From Halichondria panicea (Eukaryota > Porifera > Demospongiae > Suberitida > Halichondriidae): a DNA stretch of 64,000 bases. Positions 33,968 through 47,100 of the stretch are shown piece by piece (within the stretch, counting starts at the first letter, position 1; each line of letters opens with the position of its first letter). Position numbers and translations under genes: made by a program. The stretch spans positions 2,857,502-2,921,501 of the forward strand of contig NC_087393.1 in NCBI RefSeq assembly GCF_963675165.1, read 5' to 3'. The notes under the pieces were generated by a model. It was given only the letters and a program-made list of their open reading frames with translations. It had not been told where the DNA came from and made no database searches.

Positions 33968-34913
33968 AGCCTCGTTCCCAGTTAGGCCTTACTTTTTCTT
34001 GCTGTTGTCATTGTTCATCCATAAATAGAAGGTAACAAAAAAAGAATACCTTAAGGTGATATATTTTTGCGTGTATTAATTTAATTTCTGCTATTTCTGC
34101 GAATGAGAGTAAAATCGCAAAAATTAGTACTCGCAAATAATTGGCCGCCCTCTTGTCAAATGTGTCCAGATCGACATTTCGCAAAAATTATACCAGCAAA
34201 ATGTACAAAACTGTAAAAACGCAAACAAATCAACCTGTGAAAATATTTCACCTTAAGGTAGACAAAGTGAAGGCAGCAAAGAAAGAAATGGGCGTACAGT
34301 TAAGGCCTAGTTTGGGAAATCGCGTGATCCACAGGGATTTTTATGAACGTGGGCGATATGTAGCCCACAATTATGATGTAAGGTATTCTCCCACGCATTC
34401 AGAATAAGACCACTGAGACAAGTCAGGGAACCAGCATGGCCAGCTCTGGTGGCAGTAGCTACATGTACCTGCTAGGGCCTAGATGATAATGATGACTATT
34501 AGTTTAGATCTAGCATTTAGGAAAGATAGGTGGTGATAGTCTGATAGAATCTAAACACACAATTTAGACTACCGTAGTAGATCTAGCTAAGCTCTATGGC
34601 TTAGCTAGTGCTTGCAAACTTTCAGTTCCAAGTCCATGTCCAGCTTGCTGCAGGCAAAGTTTTATTAGTCATTGATCTCTAGGTGGGCAGTCCAACATCT
34701 CTAGCACTGCATGCCCACGCTCATTTTCACCCTTCTACCCTCACGCGACTTCCCGATACAGGCTCTTCTCCTTCTTATGTCTATTTCTTTCTTTATTCCT
34801 CCAATTAATACCGTATTTTATCTCATTGAACAATTAATACAGTATTTTATCTTGTTGAACGAGTGTGATAAAGACTGAGAACAGAAAAGAAAACGAGAGC
34901 CTGTGTAGAGGCT
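33968..34913. mobile_element. Second copy of the 11-bp-TSD transposon family, with MITE insertion
   Basis: Termini AGCCTC/GAGGCT are flanked by AGCTGCTAGTT (33957-33967) and AGCTGCTAGTA (34914-34924), an almost perfect 11-bp duplication. Removing the 214-bp inserted MITE (34047-34260) leaves about 732 bp, close to the 742 bp of the copy at 21611-22352; orientation is opposite. Confidence 0.75.
34047..34260. mobile_element. MITE, TACCTTAAGGTGA family
   Basis: Terminal repeats TACCTTAAGGTGATATATTT and its complement. Related: 51755-52263 (both ends) and one end near 11068-11099. An open frame overlapping it (34141-34407) is a by-product of the repeat. Confidence 0.8.
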
Positions 34914-34938
34914 AGCTGCTAGTAGTACTAGTAATAAG

Positions 34939-35130
34939 TACCGTATAGCGAGTAATTTTCGTGTGGGCAAGTGGTTTTCGTGGTTGAAGGTCTAACCACG
35001 AATATTTTACCCACAAATGAAGCGACCTTGCCTATCTTTACCTGCAGTGCACGAACATATCATCCACAAATGTCTCAATATTGCTGAACCACGAATATTT
35101 TGTCCCCCGAAAATTACCCGCTATACGGTA
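34939..35130. mobile_element. MITE, TACCGTATAGCGAGTAATTTTC family (intact)
   Basis: 192 bp with matching ends TACCGTATAGCGAGTAATTT and its complement (AAATTACCCGCTATACGGTA). Diverged copy at 18550-18805. Confidence 0.8.
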
Positions 35131-35181
35131 GTCAGAAGCAGCCCTTGTGAACTTTGACCTTATTGCCGATCCACCCAATTA

Positions 35182-35630
35182 CAGTGGAACCTCTATAAAA
35201 CGGACACATTGGAGAACAGCCTTTTGGCCGTTCTTTTGGCCGTTATAGAGAGGTGATCTTCCTTGGGAGGTTCCGATTGCCAGCTATGTATGCTGTATGA
35301 GTAATTTCTTGCTGCAAATGAATCTTGGAGCTTTGCTAACTGCTTCTTTAGCTCGGCTGTAGAGACAAGCTACAGCTAGGTTTTCACGATTGTGCTATCT
35401 CAACAATAATTTTTTTGTTAATTCTGGGTGTGGCTGTCCGTTCTGGGAGGTTATTTTCCTCTGATTGGGGACTAGAAAGCTGCTCGTTATACGGAGTAGA
35501 GAGGTGGTCGTCGCTCCTGAGAGGTTGCTTTACATTGAAGTCATTGTAGTTTCAATCCGAACCTGAGCTCTTGGCCATTATATAGCGTGTAGTTGCTCTT
35601 CGGAGGTGGTTGTTAATGGAGGTTCCATTG
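35182..35630. mobile_element. CAGTGGAACCTC MITE flanked by TA
   Basis: Starts CAGTGGAACCTCTATAAAAC and ends TGGAGGTTCCATTG, with TA on both sides, about 449 bp. Consistent with a pogo/Tc1-mariner-type non-autonomous element. No ORF. Confidence 0.7.
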
Positions 35631-35700
35631 TATTAGAAATGCAAAATGCTTTACTTATTTATAATACATTGTAGATCTACACACTTCTATAAATCTTTAA

Positions 35701-35912
35701 CAAAGGCGTATAAACGAAGAGAGGGCATGCAACAGCAAAAGAGCAGAATTCAAATGTGGGCAGATGAACGTGCACGAAGTGCTAAAAATAATAATAAATT
35801 TCTATTTTTAGTACTTCAACATAATTATTCATCCGCCCACATTTGAATTCTGCAGCTACGTGTACTAGATAGTGAGTTGCATGCCGGCCCTCTCTTCTTT
35901 TATACGCCCTTG
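35701..35912. mobile_element. Foldback MITE with GGCGTATAAACGAAGAGAGG arms
   Basis: Left arm CAAAGGCGTATAAACGAAGA is mirrored on the right (TCTTTTATACGCCCTTG). An inner palindrome is formed by GAATTCAAATGTGGGC and its complement. The apparent basic ORF across it comes from the repeat. Confidence 0.7.
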
Positions 35913-36200
35913 ATAATAACGTAACATTATATTATACAAAGCAAACTAAATACCTCTTCTATAAAATTTTTGAGCGAAACAAAATATGGCGAGAGGCATT
36001 AGCACAGCGCAGCTTGCAGCACTCGTATTTACTTGTAGCTAGCATAGCACATGTAGAAAGTAAAATTTTAGCCTCTGTCAATACGAGTTTGGCAGTTCAA
36101 AATAGCTGTAGAGTCTACATACACAGTACAGCATCAGTCTCATAGTGAATATCCACATCTAAAGTACGTGGCCATAATAATATTATATGTTTATCCACAG

Positions 36201-39200
36201 AGCAACTCCTCGGTGAACAGAGTAGATCTAGTCCTGAAAGCAAACAACGTTATAGTAAAGATCCTGAATGTGTTTGTGAGGACAATGTCAAATCACTTTG
36301 TGAGTCAACTCAGGAGTTGAAGAAAAAAGCACAAAAGCAGAAAGAGTCTCAGAATGAATCGCCTGTTGATATTGCTGAGCAGGTGAGCTGTATTAATTTT
36401 ATACCGATATTGTTAGAATGCAGAGAGTTGCAGTACATGTGTCCATATAGATAATCATATCCTCCCCGGGATTGGAAACACTATATAGATTAACACTGCC
36501 TTACACACGACCATTTCGTGTACTGAAGCAGAGCGCATGAATGCGTGCTAAATATGTTGATTGTATTGCGGTCCACGAAATATTCATACGATGCCTACCA
36601 GAGACGCTAAACTTCCGTGTACTAAAGCAGTGGAGTGCATGAATGCGTGCTAAACGTGGAGAGTCAGTCGTGTATATAATTATAATGTGTATTGCTGTGT
36701 ACATTTTAATTGTAGTTGTCTAGCGCTGAAATCATGCAGGTGGTCGTGTCAGTATGTTGTGGATGCAGCATTAATTGGTTATACGAGTGTTGCACCTATA
36801 TTAATAATGCTTAATTTGACAGTTTACCCAAAATTTAATTATCGATGTTGGAACTAATTGCTTGCATGTAATTTGTAGATTAAAATTCTCCAAGATCGTC
36901 TGGAATCTCTCAAGAAAGAAAAGCACAGTCTGTTTCAGCAGCTTAAGGTAGTGCTATATGATGAAGATGAGAAAAAACAAGAAGAACAACGACTGTAAGA
37001 ATCAGTCAGTACACGTACACTACATGTACATGTATAATTATGTTGTTAATAATTATGTTTTTTACAGTGAGATTGAAAAAACATCTGCAGACATGTATGA
37101 TCCTAGACAACAAGTGAGTGAATAAACACCTAGTATAGTATAACGCACAGTGCCTCTAGTCTAAAGACTAAAGAGTAGAATACCACAACTTTGTGAGTAG
37201 TTGTTCTTATAAATAATTATGTTCAGATTGCAACATGTCTACATGTAAGTGTGTAGATGAATGAAGTGTGTAGGTGAATGAATAAAGCTACAACATATCT
37301 TCCATGGAAACATGATTATGGTGGTGAGTTTGTGGTGATTAATAGCTCTCGAACAAAAACTAAACTAAGTATTTCTTCAATCAGAGAACAGAAAAGATGA
37401 AAGCACCGCAGGTGCTGATGTCTCGGTGGAGGTGTCATAGCTACATAACATAAAACTACTAGCTAGCTTTTATACACACATTCATTGATTATAATTTTGC
37501 TGCATGCAATCGTAGGGAAACTCAAATAGTGGGTAATAATCGACCATGATTGTTGTTAAAAACGATCGATGCCAAAATTCAAGTCTGGCTGCAAGTCAGC
37601 AGAGCCTTGCAGCTCTCTTCTCACTCTTGCAGCTACCAATAGCTAGCGTTCTAGTGCAGAGCTAACTACTAAGTAGAGTAGCAACACTCGGTGAACAAGT
37701 TTTGCTGCGGACTCTTCTGAAAAGGCTGCAATGGTATTCCATGTAAGCAAAACTAGGTATAACTCGAGAACGAAGCTTTATTTTGCAAATCCACAAATAG
37801 CATGCCAAGAAAATATGACTAGAAGCCTATAGAAACTCTTACTTGCACTTCATTGATCCTTGAGCAGCTGAAATAGTTTACACACACACACACACACACA
37901 CAGACACACAAACACACTACCGATACCTCGCTTGCGCATGCGCACCGAGGCATAATAATTGTTAGGTGGGAAATCGGTTAGGGAGGAAAAAAGCCAACAG
38001 TTGTTGTCTAAGGCCTGGGACTTTCTCACAGGATCTATAGATGGTTTGTCTATCTTATAAAAGGTTCGTGTAGCTTATACATAATGTACGTATATACACA
38101 TCCTCCGCAGTACTCAAATTTGAGTATCTAACGGTTTAACGTCCAAAAATTACACAAGTAATAATTATAATTGTCTCTAACTTTTTGTTTTTAAGGTTAC
38201 TGTAAACCGTTTGCTCATTAATTATGCATGAGCTATATCTAGTGATCGTGAGCAGCTAGAATGAGCTGGAAGTCCAGCTGAAACGCTGTAGTCATTTCAT
38301 GGCTCGAATAGACATTTTACTGGATAGCTTTATAGGTACAGTCTACTGTAGCTTCACTATATGCAGGGCGTGTCAAAGAGATAATAAAAAGGCTACTGAA
38401 AGCTCACAAGAGGCTGTTTTCCTTGGCTCTGACCGCCATTTTAAGTAGAGTTAGTCCACAGCATTATTACTTTGTGAGCGTTTCTTGGCCTGGAAAGAAA
38501 AAAAAACAACTTTGACCAGCCCTCCAGAATGGTAAGAAGCATTATATAAGAGCAAGAACACAGAGCTAGAAGTGTTTTTGGAAGTTTAAAATGACTACTA
38601 GTTTGTGTTGATTCTAGTAATTTGATGATCGCTCAGAGCTTCCACATCACCCCCACTTTCACCTAACCGATTGCCCACCATAAAAAAATAGTAGGGAATA
38701 GTTTTGGATAACGTTGGAGCTTATATTCATTCACCTATACACAATGGTATCAGCTAGTACACATTTAAGTTACTAATAATTATACCTATACTAATTAAAG
38801 TAAAACTACACTAATAATTAATGTGGCACACCTGCTTGTGTGCCTCGATCTACACATCCTTGAGCAGCTGTAGCAGTCTACACAGACACACAGACACTGA
38901 AACTGTTAACACACTCATAGGGTGGTGTTGGTTTGAAGCGACCGTATACAAGCATTTTGTCAATGTCTTACCCTGGAGTTTCACCTCTAAAGAGACAGCA
39001 GAGAGGGCCACTCCTTCCTACACCAGAAGGCTCCTCTCCTACCCACTTCTCGAGACAAAGTAATGAAGTTGTGACGTGGCTATTGAAGTGTTCCTTTCTC
39101 GACTATATCAACTCCTGCAGGTAGCGGTGGTTCATTTCACGGTAATGCTGAAGTGTTCCCTCAAGGAGGCAAGTCTCTGTACGTTTCCAGAAGTTCTTCT

Positions 39201-40611
39201 GTCCTCTCAGTCAATAGACCTCCATTTTTAGAGCAACGAGTGGGGCCACCTTACAATGTTCCTTCAGATGTACACATGCAAGGTAGGTATAATTACTGAG
39301 ATGCGTGGGCGGCCACGGGTTACAGTATGTTTGTTTGTCTCCTATGTAAGTCTGCTCACCTCCTAGGTTGTAATAATTATAATTATGAACAGGGCAGATT
39401 TGTTATACCGGTATCGGAGGATTCAGTGACCGCTTCAAGATTATTTTAGTGGTCCTACAACAAAGAACACACATAATAGTGTTACATATCAAAATGAGCT
39501 TTAAAACAGTATAAAATTATGCATGTACAAGTAAGCGCCATTAAGCTACTGTGATGAATTTTATTTGTGAAACTCAAATCCTTGTCGTCGACTGCAGTAC
39601 TCACTAAGCATGCACCTTGTAGTCTACTGTACCTAAATCTTTACGTTTGTAATGTGAAAAATTGCTAGGATTGTCCGGGGAAAACACCAAAAAGCTAAGC
39701 GATTGCCCAGAGTAAAAAAAACACACAAATTTGTTGTTACTGTATTGGTACATAAATGTGAATATCTTGTGTAGATAAAAGAATACTCTAAAATATACCC
39801 AAAATTGTTTCCATGGAAACCAAAGGTGGTGGGTATGTGGTGGTTTAAGTAATGTTCTATAGTAGCACTGTATACCGTACTACATCACATTTAGACATAA
39901 TTATGCTATACAACTACGCAGAGTTAGGGCTCTAGTTCAGTAATACTCATGCAGTGTCAAGTATTACAATAGTCATTATGACCTGTATTAATTGTTATTT
40001 GCGTACACATGTGCAGGTCCTCACCCCAGTGCAATGGAGTCTCCACTATTGGTACACAGCACACAAGCAGGCGTATTTGTACACCCCAACCCACTTGAGA
40101 TGCAAACACAGTTTCAAGGTATATTCAATGGATATGGAGCTGATGTTATGGCCTGAAACTGTCAGCCTATTCTCAGACTCAGCAAAATACATGTACATGT
40201 ATACGGTTTCTATTTTTAGAGCTGCTGCCAATTCTACCACATGTTTAAATGCCATAAATAATAATTTTTATTATAAGTAGTTGGTAAGCCTTTTGTTGCA
40301 CTAATGTATGCATTGCACTAATGTATGCATGTTCATGCCCTTCAGGCATGGGTGTTGGTGCTTTTCAGTTTACGTCTAATCCTCCATTCAACTCAGTGAC
40401 TAATATCCATAGTCCCTCAGGTCCAAGGTAACCAGAACATAACTACACAATACCTTGTACTAATTTTTTTCATAGCCAACATGTACAGATGCAGTTTCCA
40501 CTAGGAGGATCATTTGTCCAGCATGAAATTCCACCATATAATCAGCCAGCACCCCATGAGATCTCAATGAAAGGCCGTCCATTCTATGCTGCTGTAAGAT
40601 ATACACTATAA
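36201..40611 (+). CDS. GPS2: G protein pathway suppressor 2-like protein (5' end unresolved)
   Basis: Exons 36201-36382, 36879-36994, 37068-37113, 38993-39059, 39121-39282, 40017-40118, 40346-40427 and 40476-40611 join in phase (about 297 codons). The coiled coil, with LESLKKEKHSLFQQLKVVL followed by an acidic/basic stretch, closely matches the GPS2 helix that pairs with NCoR/SMRT and TBL1. The rest is Pro/Gln/Ser-rich, like the long disordered GPS2 C-terminus, ending in KGRPFYAAVRYTL with stop at 40609-40611. GPS2 is a nuclear corepressor subunit and inhibits ubiquitin signalling. The first visible exon starts in phase 1, so at least one 5' exon is missing. A candidate ATG at 35986 does not join in phase. 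The intron 37114-38992 carries a dispersed repeat. A donor-like GTAAGA near the stop could give another ending. Confidence 0.85.
37395..37962. mobile_element. Dispersed repeat of about 570 bp with internal CA microsatellite
   Basis: Runs from CACCGCAGGTGCTGATGTC to GCGCACCGAGGCATAAT and contains (CA)n near 37881-37905. Inverted relative at 41700-42345; further diverged copies at 46930-47260, 52616-52960 (inverted), 44757-45030 and 56030-56420. It sits in GPS2 intron 3. Class unknown; no ORF. Confidence 0.65.
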
Positions 40612-41142
40612 ACTCTGGGTTACGATGAGTGCAATTTCCTTTGCTATAGGGGAGCCAGTCGGTGGGTCACCTGCCTGGGGAGCATACACCATTCCCTGTA
40701 CCTCTGCATGACCCCAGACACCAGAAATTTGTACACGTATCAGACAATCAGAGTACACCTCAATCACCTCACTACCCATCTTAGTGAAAGGCCTTGGCCT
40801 GTGTATGTTGATTATACTTGACACACTATATGATTGTAAGAGCAAAATATTTAATGTTCTCTTTTATAAGTATCATTTGCACGTTGCTTTGCTTTTTATG
40901 AAATCAACTACCGTATACAGCGAAATTTTAGGGTGCATTTCGTTGCATAATATTTGTGGGTTGACTGCTTACCGGAAGCCACGCCTTTAATCTCCCGTAG
41001 CAGATAATTAAAGAATTACTAATCCACGAAAACATCGAAAATTATAAGCCCCTCGAACATTTCGCACTATACATAATCTGTATAATCGAGAGTATCTATA
41101 CTAATGACATAAGTACATAGTAATGTCATTATCAAACTGTGA
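40612..41142. other. Convergent 3' spacer between GPS2 and the amidohydrolase
   Basis: 530 bases between two convergent stops, expected to contain both 3' UTRs. A shortened inverted copy of the TACCGTATAGCGCGAAA MITE occupies about 40909-41074. No gene seen. Confidence 0.55.
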
Positions 41143-44100
41143 CTATTCTTGATGTATATCATGGACAACAAGGTCCTTCCATTCTTTCGTTACATCAAGC
41201 ATATATTGAGGATCCTTGTTTGGACAGACTTTGTCATTGATTTCCACTCGCTCCCCACTCTTCCAGACAGCTACTGGAGCAAATCGCTGTTTTACCTTTC
41301 TCATCTGACCTTGAGTGTCTTCCAGAAGCTCGTCCCAGTCTTCCAGTCTCAACACTGTCACATCAGCACATACACCAGGAGCCAGAGAGCCTATTTTGTT
41401 TCCACAGCCAATGATGGTAGCAGGTTTGCTAGTAACAGCCTCAATGACAGCAGATAGCGGCATACCAACGTGAAGTAACTTCGTCATTACAGTAGGTAAA
41501 TCATACGCAGGCCCATTCACATTTCCTATACGGAAAGACAATTAATAGTTAGCTAAGGTCTCGAGCAATGTACATAAAACAGTTGCAAGTAAAAATTGAT
41601 AGGGGATCAAGAGCCACTATCTGACATTCACTGGTCTAGTATATATGCTAGTACAAGTCATGACAAGTGTATATATGCGTATATATATATATGTGTAAGT
41701 ATGCCTCGGTGCACATGCGCAAGCGAGGTATACGATAGCAGAGGAGGTACGACATCCGCGTGTCAAAGGAAACGTTTTAGACACACATTCCTTAGGTCAA
41801 AGTTCGGAATGTGTGTGTCAAAGACACGTACACGCAGATGTCGTACCTCCTCTGATACAGTAGTGCATGTGTTTGTGTGTCTGTGTAGACTGCTACAGCT
41901 GCTCAAGGATGAATCAAGTGCAAGTAAGAATTTTTATAGGCTTCTGTTTACTTGGATTTTAATTGCAAAATAATGCTTCGTCTCGAGTTATGCCTAGTTT
42001 TGCTTACTTGGAATGCCATTGCAGCCTTTTCAGAAGAGCACGTAGCCAAACTTGCTTACCGAGTGTTGCTACTCTACTTAGTAGTTAGCTCTGCACTAGA
42101 ATGCTAGCTGCAAGAGTGAAAAGAGAGCTGCAAGGCTGCTATAATGCAGCCATTAATTTTAGACTTGAACTTTTGGCATCGATCGTTTTTAATTAACAAC
42201 AATCATAATCGATCATTACCCACTCTGAGTTTTTGCATGGAAATTGTTTGATGTGTATAAAAGCTATTAGTAGCTTCATGTTATGTAGCTTTGGCATCTC
42301 TACTGAGGCATCAGCACCTGCGGTGCTTTCATTGTTATAGTCTCTTAGTACGCGGGGGAAATAATATCGATCCTCCGATCACAATTGTGGGCTATACATA
42401 ATTGTATGGCCTACGGTTCAAATGATCCACGCCTTTTAACTGAATGTCTTTTACTGCCTCAGTAGACTGTACCTAAGCAACCGTATAGGGGGTTATTTTC
42501 GTATGATTGAAATTTTCGTATTGAAGAGCATCATACGAAAGAAATTATTCTACCGCAATAGATTCAACGTCACATCCTGAGCTGTACGAATATTTGAAAT
42601 ATTTAAATGGGTACGAAAATGTGCATGCACCAATGAAAATTACTCGCTTATACGGTATATCCAGTGAAAGGGGACTACTGCATTAATTTGAGCTTGACTT
42701 CTAGCTTGACTATAATTATAATGAGCAAATTAATTGTTGACCGAAACCTCTAGTGCCAGCGTAAAATTAATTATACTTTCATTTTAATATAACGCCAAAC
42801 TTGGTCCCTTTAGCGACACCGATTTTGTTTTGAAAAACCAGCCAAAAGTATAATACATAAGTATAGTTTGCATGAGCCAAAAATGTTTATTTATTGATGT
42901 GTGTAATTTGGCTAGGATTACTAGGATGTGCTCCGGTATGACCAGAGCACATCCTGCATGGTCATACAAATTGTTAATTGCATTTGTACGCACCAGTATG
43001 AAGGTCAGTGCTTATAGCATCTGGCCAAACATTTTCTTTAGCTGATATTTCAGCAACAGTCCAACTGAATCCACCTTGTCCATGACCAAGGTCTGAGTGC
43101 ACTCCTCTTTGCTTTCCATCAAGTATACTTGGGTCAAGACATCCAGTAGTGGGGTCCACAATGTTTGTATTGAATCCATGGTACATGTGTGTACGTATGT
43201 CTCCACTAAACAGACTCCCTGGCACACCTAAATCTGATTCCTCTGAAATAAACAAATTCATACATATAATTATATAAGCCAGTGAAATCAGTTGTGAATT
43301 GTAGAAACAAAAAAGTGATGTGGATAAATACAACAATAATTATTTGTTTCAATGAGCTAGCTCACCAATAATTATTTTGGCTGGAAACAACTTTTTTTAT
43401 GTGATGTCAGGCAGTATATGGCAAGCCAAGTGTAAAAAAATTATCGAGCAGCACACGTACCTCTTAACTCTTAACGTACACATGAACTCGGACGCACTAA
43501 TGAAACGTTCACACGAATTCCGCGACGTACACGCGAACACGAATATACTAATGAAAGGAACTCACGTGACTATAGACTAACATTGAAGTAAAAAAAATGG
43601 ATGCTGAAAGTTAGCTAACTTTTTTAAGAGAGATTTGAACTTGCCATAGTTACAGCCATATTTGTTTGAATGAAGTTGAAGATCGATCTTTCTTTAATAT
43701 TGTTGGATGTTTAAGAAAACTGTTTTACAAGTACGTGGGAGAGCATCAAGACATCCAACAATCGCACTCTACTACTCTACTTTCTTGTCCCTGTACAGTC
43801 GCCAGTGGCCAGACAACCGTTTGAAGTCACTAAGGATTAACTGGCTACCTCTGTCACTATTTTTTCTTTTAAGTTTGCAGTGTGAAGTTCTGCTCTGCTC
43901 GGTGTTAGCAGTATGACGGTGTACATAGGTACCAGTGGCGGATCCAGAAGGGGTTCTTTGGGTTCAATTGAACCCCTTTTTGAGAAATAAATGAGTGGGA
44001 GGCTCAAGCAACTAATTAGTAAGTTGTTCCTTTCTTACTAGCTTTCACATGCACTTCTCACTTACCTTTAGTCCCTGCGAAGCTTTGTCTGTGCAGTTTC

Positions 44101-47100
44101 AGTGACTATGAAGGCTAAAAAACTCTCCAGCGTAGTGCATGCAAATTGCTTATGAAAAGTGATGACCTTTTTTTAGAACAAAATTCGGTGTGTTAATGCG
44201 CATGCTCACTGCTTCGAAGAAGTGACGACCTTTTTTTTAGGCAGTCCTTGACCCGCTCAGAGCCCTGGAACCCCTTTTCAAGAATCCTAGATCCTCCACT
44301 GGCCGTACGAAACGATAATGTGGTTATGAGTGATTTGTAACTTAAGGTGAAGTAGAAAGTGTGATGTCATGTTGCTCCTTTGCTCGAGATAATAGGGCAG
44401 AACTTATTTCTCGAGCAAAGGAGCATGTGACGTTATGTGACATCACACTTTCTACTTCACCTTAGCAAGTAAGAGTGTATAGTCTATTGCTATGTCGATC
44501 TCCACTGCATGTCAAAGTGTTGCTAGGTGTGGAACTGATGTATTGCTGTTTTCTTGTGCGGCCTGGGATCAAGGCTACTAAAGTAGATGATGTTGAACTT
44601 TTGTCCGCAATCAAACATATAAGACAGGATTTAGCATAATTATAATAATCTATAATTATGTGCCACTATTAACAGTCGCGTAGGCAGATGAGCCTCGATT
44701 ATTCGAACCCCAATCATCCGAAATCTGGATGAAAGCCTATATAATTATTATAACGAGTGCTGCAAGCTGCGCTATCCAACTCTGTGGATTTACAAAATAA
44801 TGCAAAAATTAATAATGCTAGTGCAAGTAAGAACTTCTATAGGCTCCTACATGTAGTCATGTTTTATTGGATTCAATGTGTGGATATGCAAATAACGCTT
44901 CATTCTTGCTCGATTGCTTACCTGTATTGCAGAGTGCGATACAATTATATAGCAACATTTGTTATGGAGTGTTGCTAGTCTATTCTCTTGGTAGTTAGTT
45001 TTACATTAAAACGCTAGCTATTGGTTAGTCTCGCAAGCCATGCATGCTTTCAATTTAACCTTGTACCACTCGTAGTGACTTCAAGTTAAAATGTGCGTAC
45101 CGTATTTACTTGATTAAACGCCCATGAAGCTCTGTCTTTGTAAATAAACGCCCATCTTAAATAATCGCCCATGTATGGGGCTTGGCACTGTGGGTGGAGC
45201 TGAATTAGCACGTGGAACCAGTTGCAAGCATGGCAGCATAGAATAATAGATACTATTTATGATGGCACAGAGAGGGAGAAACACACCACTCCTACGACTT
45301 AAGATTTAAGCTGAGAGCTGTGGCAGCAGCCAAAAAGAGCACATGCTGTGCAAGAGAGTTTAGAGTAGACATAACAATAAATGCCCGTTTCGAATAAGCG
45401 CCCAATGGCCATCTCCCCAAGAGTGCATAAGAAGAGAAGAGTGTCGAACTACCATACTTCTACACATTGTGCACAAAGTAACATGACTCGCACGTGATGA
45501 AGTACTTACTACTAACCGTGACGTTTTAGGGGTGTGGTAATTGAACAATGACATTTGATTCTAGCTAGTCGTTTGCGTTCAGTGCTCACGGAGCTACTCA
45601 CTGCACACTGATAGGAGACGATCTCTTCACAAAAATCAATTAAATAGAGACAATAGTCGGGTTGATCCTCTTTACCTGTACTCAATACTCATTATTAACA
45701 AATTCTGTGCGTTTTGTAATTATGCGCAAACATCATCAATTGTATGCGAGTTGCTCACGTACAATTGACAGGATGTCACGTGACTCAATCTGTGCACAGT
45801 GTTTGTGTAGAGGTGTCGGTAGTTCGACACTCTTCTCTTCCTATGCACTCTTGGTAAAATTAATTTAGAAATTGTATTCATTACCTGTTGGTGTTAGAGG
45901 GATGGTAGAAAAGCTGTGATGCACCATCAAAGGGAGACCTACCCTCCGGCGGATTTTCAAAGCACGTCTATAATAGAGAATATCTTGCTACATGTTTAAC
46001 AGTCTATTCATCAGTCATCACCTGAGTGCTTCTAATTCATTCTCTCCAGCTTTAGCAATTTGTGCTGAAAGCCTCAGCTTCGTACCAACAATCAGTGTAG
46101 GATTGGCTGCCACACACTCCACACACCCGTCAATGTCAACATCATCGATACACTCGAGTTCTCCAACACTTAAGTCTACAATCAGTGAATAAGTATAGAA
46201 GTACAACTGCTAGTATAGTATACTAGCTCCATGCATGGCAGCTCCATGCACTGTCTTACTGTCTTACCATCAGTAGCACATCCGGCTCTTGTTAAACCAG
46301 GTCTGGATACGTGAAGTAGAGCCAGAATACGTGTCTTCTTAGTGGCAGTGTAACTCTTAAATTCTTTGAAGTCGTTGATACCTGTAAAACTAGTGTTCAA
46401 GCTGGCGCTGTGCTAATGCCTCTCGCCATGTTTTTGCTTTCGCTCTAAAGTATTAGAGTGTTATTAGTTTCTATAATGAATTTTATATTAAAGTTAGCTT
46501 ATCTATATAAAGTCACTGAGAAGAAATGACTTATTTACATGCATCTATTGTTGTTATTTATTGTATTATGTAGCTTACCAGGACCTCAAGAAAGAAGAAA
46601 ATTGATTCTTCCAGGATCTGTAGTTCAGTGTATATAATATCTAAGAAGAAAAGACCTGTGTACATGCATATTGTTATCTATATTGTTATATGGTAGTGTT
46701 TTGTGGTTTACCAGGCCCTCAAGACAAAAAAATGATTCTGCCAGGAGGATCTGGATCTGGATCTTGGATATTATTTTCTCACACATGGGGAATGAGCGCG
46801 CATGCGCATTACATCCATAGGAATAATTAAAGGGTGTGTCCAAAGAGATCAATTTCACAAATGGCTATACTGCTAGCTAGCTGTTTTAACAGATATTTTC
46901 TGAGTATTGTAGCTAACAAAAAGCTAGCGCTTTAGTGCAAGGCTAACTCATTTGTTGAATAGAAAGTTTGTGCGGACAGATGATGCTATGAAAGATTCTG
47001 AAGAGACTGCAACAGCCTTCAATGTGAGTCAAACTAGCCATAACTCGAGAAAGAAGCTTTAGTTTGCTAATCCACGAATCAAAATCCAAGAGAACGTGGC

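Larger units (their letters stand above)
32038..36200. other. Gene-free spacer between ING3 and GPS2, filled with nested MITEs
   Basis: Expected to hold the divergent promoters of ING3 and GPS2. Most of it is accounted for by inverted-repeat elements at 32357-32773, about 33560-33762, 33968-34913, 34939-35130, 35182-35630 and 35701-35912. Small ORFs here fall inside these repeats. No CpG-rich promoter or TATA box is obvious. Confidence 0.6.

Noticed and set aside
34141..34407. 88-codon plus-strand open frame
   Set aside because: It crosses the MITE 34047-34260 into the 11-bp-TSD transposon; no start context or splice support.
35646..35846. 66-codon frame with a basic stretch (KRREGMQQQKSRIQMWADER) that looked like a GPS2 N-terminus
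   Set aside because: It lies inside the palindromic element 35701-35912 and does not join GPS2 exon 36201 in phase.
39954..40280. 108-codon plus-strand frame
   Set aside because: It overlaps GPS2 exon 40017-40118 in another frame; the GPS2 frame joins in phase with neighbours.
46580..46790. Two similar exon-like segments with donors (ending GAGGTCCTG and GAGGGCCTG) in amidohydrolase intron 1
   Set aside because: Neither is in phase with exons 1 and 2 (phase 1 entry meets a stop); a local tandem duplication explains them.
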